Source: Umezawaea sp049997955 | Lineage (GTDB): Bacteria > Actinomycetota > Actinomycetes > Mycobacteriales > Pseudonocardiaceae | DNA length: 64,000 nucleotides | Assembly: GCA_049997955.1 (NCBI GenBank) | Contig: JAEBDY010000014.1 | Span: 62,001-126,000, forward strand | Direction: 5' to 3' | Shown: positions 62,459 through 64,000 of the stretch, one piece after another | Layout: every line of letters starts with the position of its first letter | Position numbering within the stretch: position 1 is the stretch's first letter | The notes under the pieces: model-generated | The model's database searches: none | What the model was told of the DNA's origin: nothing | What the model saw: only the letters and a program-made list of their open reading frames with translations | Position numbers and translations under genes: made by a program

Positions 62459-63537
62459 CGGAGGCCGTCGCCCTGCGAGACCGCGTCTGCGCGCAGCGGC
62501 TGGTGATCGTGCGGCTGGGCGAAGACCAGGACGTCGGAGTGGATGCGCCGATGCGACTCGGGCAGTCCGCGCACCACAGCTCGATGACGCACACGTGCCG
62601 TCATGTCGTCGGTGCGGGCCTCGCCGGAGTGGTCGTCCGGGCGAGTGCCGATGGACTGAAGGTGGCCGTCGCGAACGGGTGCGTGCAGGGCAACGATGTG
62701 CTGGAGGTAGAGCAGGTCGGCGTTCTGCCCGGCGGCGACCACCGCGCCGGTCGGATCGATCAACTCACCTGACGTCCAGTCACAGTGCGTGAGCATGACG
62801 AGGATCCCGCCGACCCTCAACCGCCGCGCCGCGTAGAGCGCCACGGCGTCTGCGCTGTGGTCGCCGGAGCGGTGTGGCGGAAGGCTGGTGACGATCAGGT
62901 CCGCACTGTCCGACGGTTCCGGCGCCACGTCCTGCGCGAGCCCCTTGTCCGTGTCCATCGGTGTCGTGGAGACGGTCGACGAAGCCGCGCTGGAGTTGCT
63001 GACGAGGTGGGCCCAGAAGGGTTGAGAGGGCTGGCCGTTCGCTGTCGGGTCGACGGGGATGTGCTCGGCGCGTGCGGTGCGGTTGAGGCGTTTGACGAGC
63101 GCCACGGCGTCCCCGAGTTCGGAGTTCGACTCGGTTTCGGGAGCGTGGTCGAGGGAGCCATCGATTCCGACCGCGGTGGGCGTTGGGCGAGTGCGGTCCT
63201 GGGTCGGAAGGGTCAGCAGCACGACTCGTGCGGCGGGTGCGCTGAACGAGGTGACGATCCGTTCGACAACCGCTGCGGGCCACGTGGCGTCGAGGGCGAT
63301 CGGGTCGGTGCCGGGGGTCCAGATGGTCGCCGGAGTCGGGGTGGAGGCAGACTCGCGCGACCGGGAGCGGGGGGTGTTGGTCGAGGGTTTGCCGGGGCTG
63401 ACGTGGGTAGTGGTCGGTGCGGTCGGCCAGGGTCGGCGGTCCTGGCTTCGACGCCCGCCGGGACGGGTCGAGGTCGGGTGGGTGGAGTCGGCACGTGGTC
63501 GGGGTGAGCGGCGGGCGGAGTGGTCGGGCTGGGTCAC
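62455..63537 (-). CDS. Degenerate methyltransferase-like paralogue
   Basis: 360 residues from GTG 63537, with GAAGGGA five bases upstream; GTG 63591 is an alternative. It follows the neighbour's layout, including a closely similar start region (EGTPVT in both frames), but the residues needed for catalysis have changed: the D-P-x-C-G-x-G-T loop is replaced by 'SAPAARVVLLTLPTQDRTRP', and the S-P-P-Y by 'SADLIVTSLPPHRSGDHS'. The C-terminal half keeps the fold ('LYAARRLRVGGILVMLTHCD'). It may be an inactive partner subunit giving DNA specificity to the active methylase, or another enzyme on the same fold. First gene of the leftward operon. Confidence 0.65.
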   Translation of the reverse strand: MTQPDHSARRSPRPRADSTHPTSTRPGGRRSQDRRPWPTAPTTTHVSPGKPSTNTPRSRSRESASTPTPATIWTPGTDPIALDATWPAAVVERIVTSFSAPAARVVLLTLPTQDRTRPTPTAVGIDGSLDHAPETESNSELGDAVALVKRLNRTARAEHIPVDPTANGQPSQPFWAHLVSNSSAASSTVSTTPMDTDKGLAQDVAPEPSDSADLIVTSLPPHRSGDHSADAVALYAARRLRVGGILVMLTHCDWTSGELIDPTGAVVAAGQNADLLYLQHIVALHAPVRDGHLQSIGTRPDDHSGEARTDDMTARVRHRAVVRGLPESHRRIHSDVLVFAQPHDHQPLRADAVSQGDGLR

Positions 63538-63591
63538 GGGTGTCCCTTCGCCGAACTGGGTGCGCCCGGTGATGCGAGGCGCTGATGACAC

Positions 63592-64000
63592 CCCTGAACT
63601 CCGAAATACGCACCCTGCGGGGACACACGCTCACTAGATATTTTCAATCGTCTTTCGCAGCGATGATCAGACAAGAGAGGGACCGCGCACAGACTTATCC
63701 GCAAGGAGCAGGAAGGTCGAAGGACGCAAATCCAGCGCATCGCCTTGAATCCGGCTGAGAACCGCTGGTCCGCCGCCGAACCGCAGTGGGTGATGGTTCA
63801 CCGAAGGCGATGATCGACCTGGTACCGCGACCGGGTATGGCCAGGTAGACCGCTACTACCGCCAACCCATTCCGATCATGCTCCCAGGCTCGCAGTGATC
63901 TACGAAGACGCGAAAAATGCTTCCGCGCAAACCTGGAGAACACGACTTTAGCTCGTCGGCACCTTTGCCGTAGTAGGTCGGTACCAGTTTGGTGATCGGT
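63592..64000. other. Upstream region of the modification operon
   Basis: No gene is supported. It should contain the operon promoter. An A/T-rich patch at 63630-63655 is the likeliest place. Short open frames on both strands from 63700 to the edge have poor codon use and could be debris of a relaxase-like or other element gene continuing outside the window, which cannot be told from here. Confidence 0.35.

Noticed and set aside
57057..63537. A full bacterial Dpd restriction-modification cluster.
   Set aside because: Only the DpdA-like gene and a transporter are recognised; the other Dpd restriction components are not seen in the window.
1..64000. CRISPR arrays or cas genes.
   Set aside because: No regularly spaced direct repeats with unique spacers were seen. 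The only short tandem repeat is the two-unit element at 37032-37071, and no Cas motif was found.

Overview
The window is a high-GC accessory region of an actinomycete chromosome. Start codons include GTG and TTG, Shine-Dalgarno sequences are purine-rich, and most neighbouring genes are joined by 4-base ATGA or GTGA overlaps. The family mix (CATRA and CHAT conflict genes, AfsR-type STAND ATPases, DUF2690 secreted protein) fits Pseudonocardiaceae or a relative. That assignment is an inference from gene content; no rRNA or ribosomal gene is present to fix it.

Left part (1-8.5 kb). A TIR / pseudokinase / beta-propeller fusion is translationally coupled to a TPR protein that runs off the window. 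It is followed by decayed insertion sequences, an unknown 255-residue gene, and a 43-bp 3' fragment of a proline tRNA gene with its own terminator, which is the scar of an integrative element. One apparently intact ISL3-family element (6424-8092) has 45-bp terminal inverted repeats. A 170-290 bp sequence family occurs three times (about 5.9, 8.5 and 28.0 kb). Its first copy joins the tRNA fragment exactly at the anticodon loop.

Conflict and signalling block (8.8-24 kb). A CATRA-type conflict locus comprises a CATRA N-domain fused to a family-4 glycosyltransferase, and, on the other strand, a small CATRA-associated protein with a candidate leaderless promoter plus a TPR-CHAT caspase-like protease. 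A second TPR-CHAT protease is convergent. Next come a secreted DUF2690 protein and two STAND (NB-ARC/TPR) regulators.

Small biosynthetic-looking operon (24.0-27.6 kb). A 61-residue peptide gene precedes a PP-loop ATP pyrophosphatase, a clavaminate-synthase/TauD-like Fe(II)/2-oxoglutarate oxygenase and a cytochrome P450. The three enzymes overlap by 4 bases each. I do not recognise this combination.

Defence island (29.9-54.2 kb). In order: a RecD-like helicase with a C-terminal nuclease-like domain; a UvrD-like helicase with a DUF2290 partner; a complete three-gene PIWI-RE system (REase-like, DinG-like helicase, pPIWI-RE); a giant adenine-methylase-like protein coupled to a PLD-SNF2 helicase; and an EcsC-family protein. 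Transposase debris separates several of these modules.

Right part (54.3-64 kb). After an IS5-like element with one nonsense codon and an IS630 fragment comes a leftward operon ending in excisionase and tyrosine integrase. Upstream it encodes a DpdA-like deazapurine DNA-modification transglycosylase, a VUT-family queuosine-precursor transporter, a PP-loop/PAPS-reductase-like protein, a C5-cytosine methyltransferase broken by frameshifts, a SAM-dependent DNA methyltransferase and a degenerate methylase-like paralogue. Almost every junction is a 4-base stop/start overlap. The simplest reading is that an integrative element or prophage modifies its own DNA with a scavenged 7-deazaguanine, without encoding precursor synthesis in this window.
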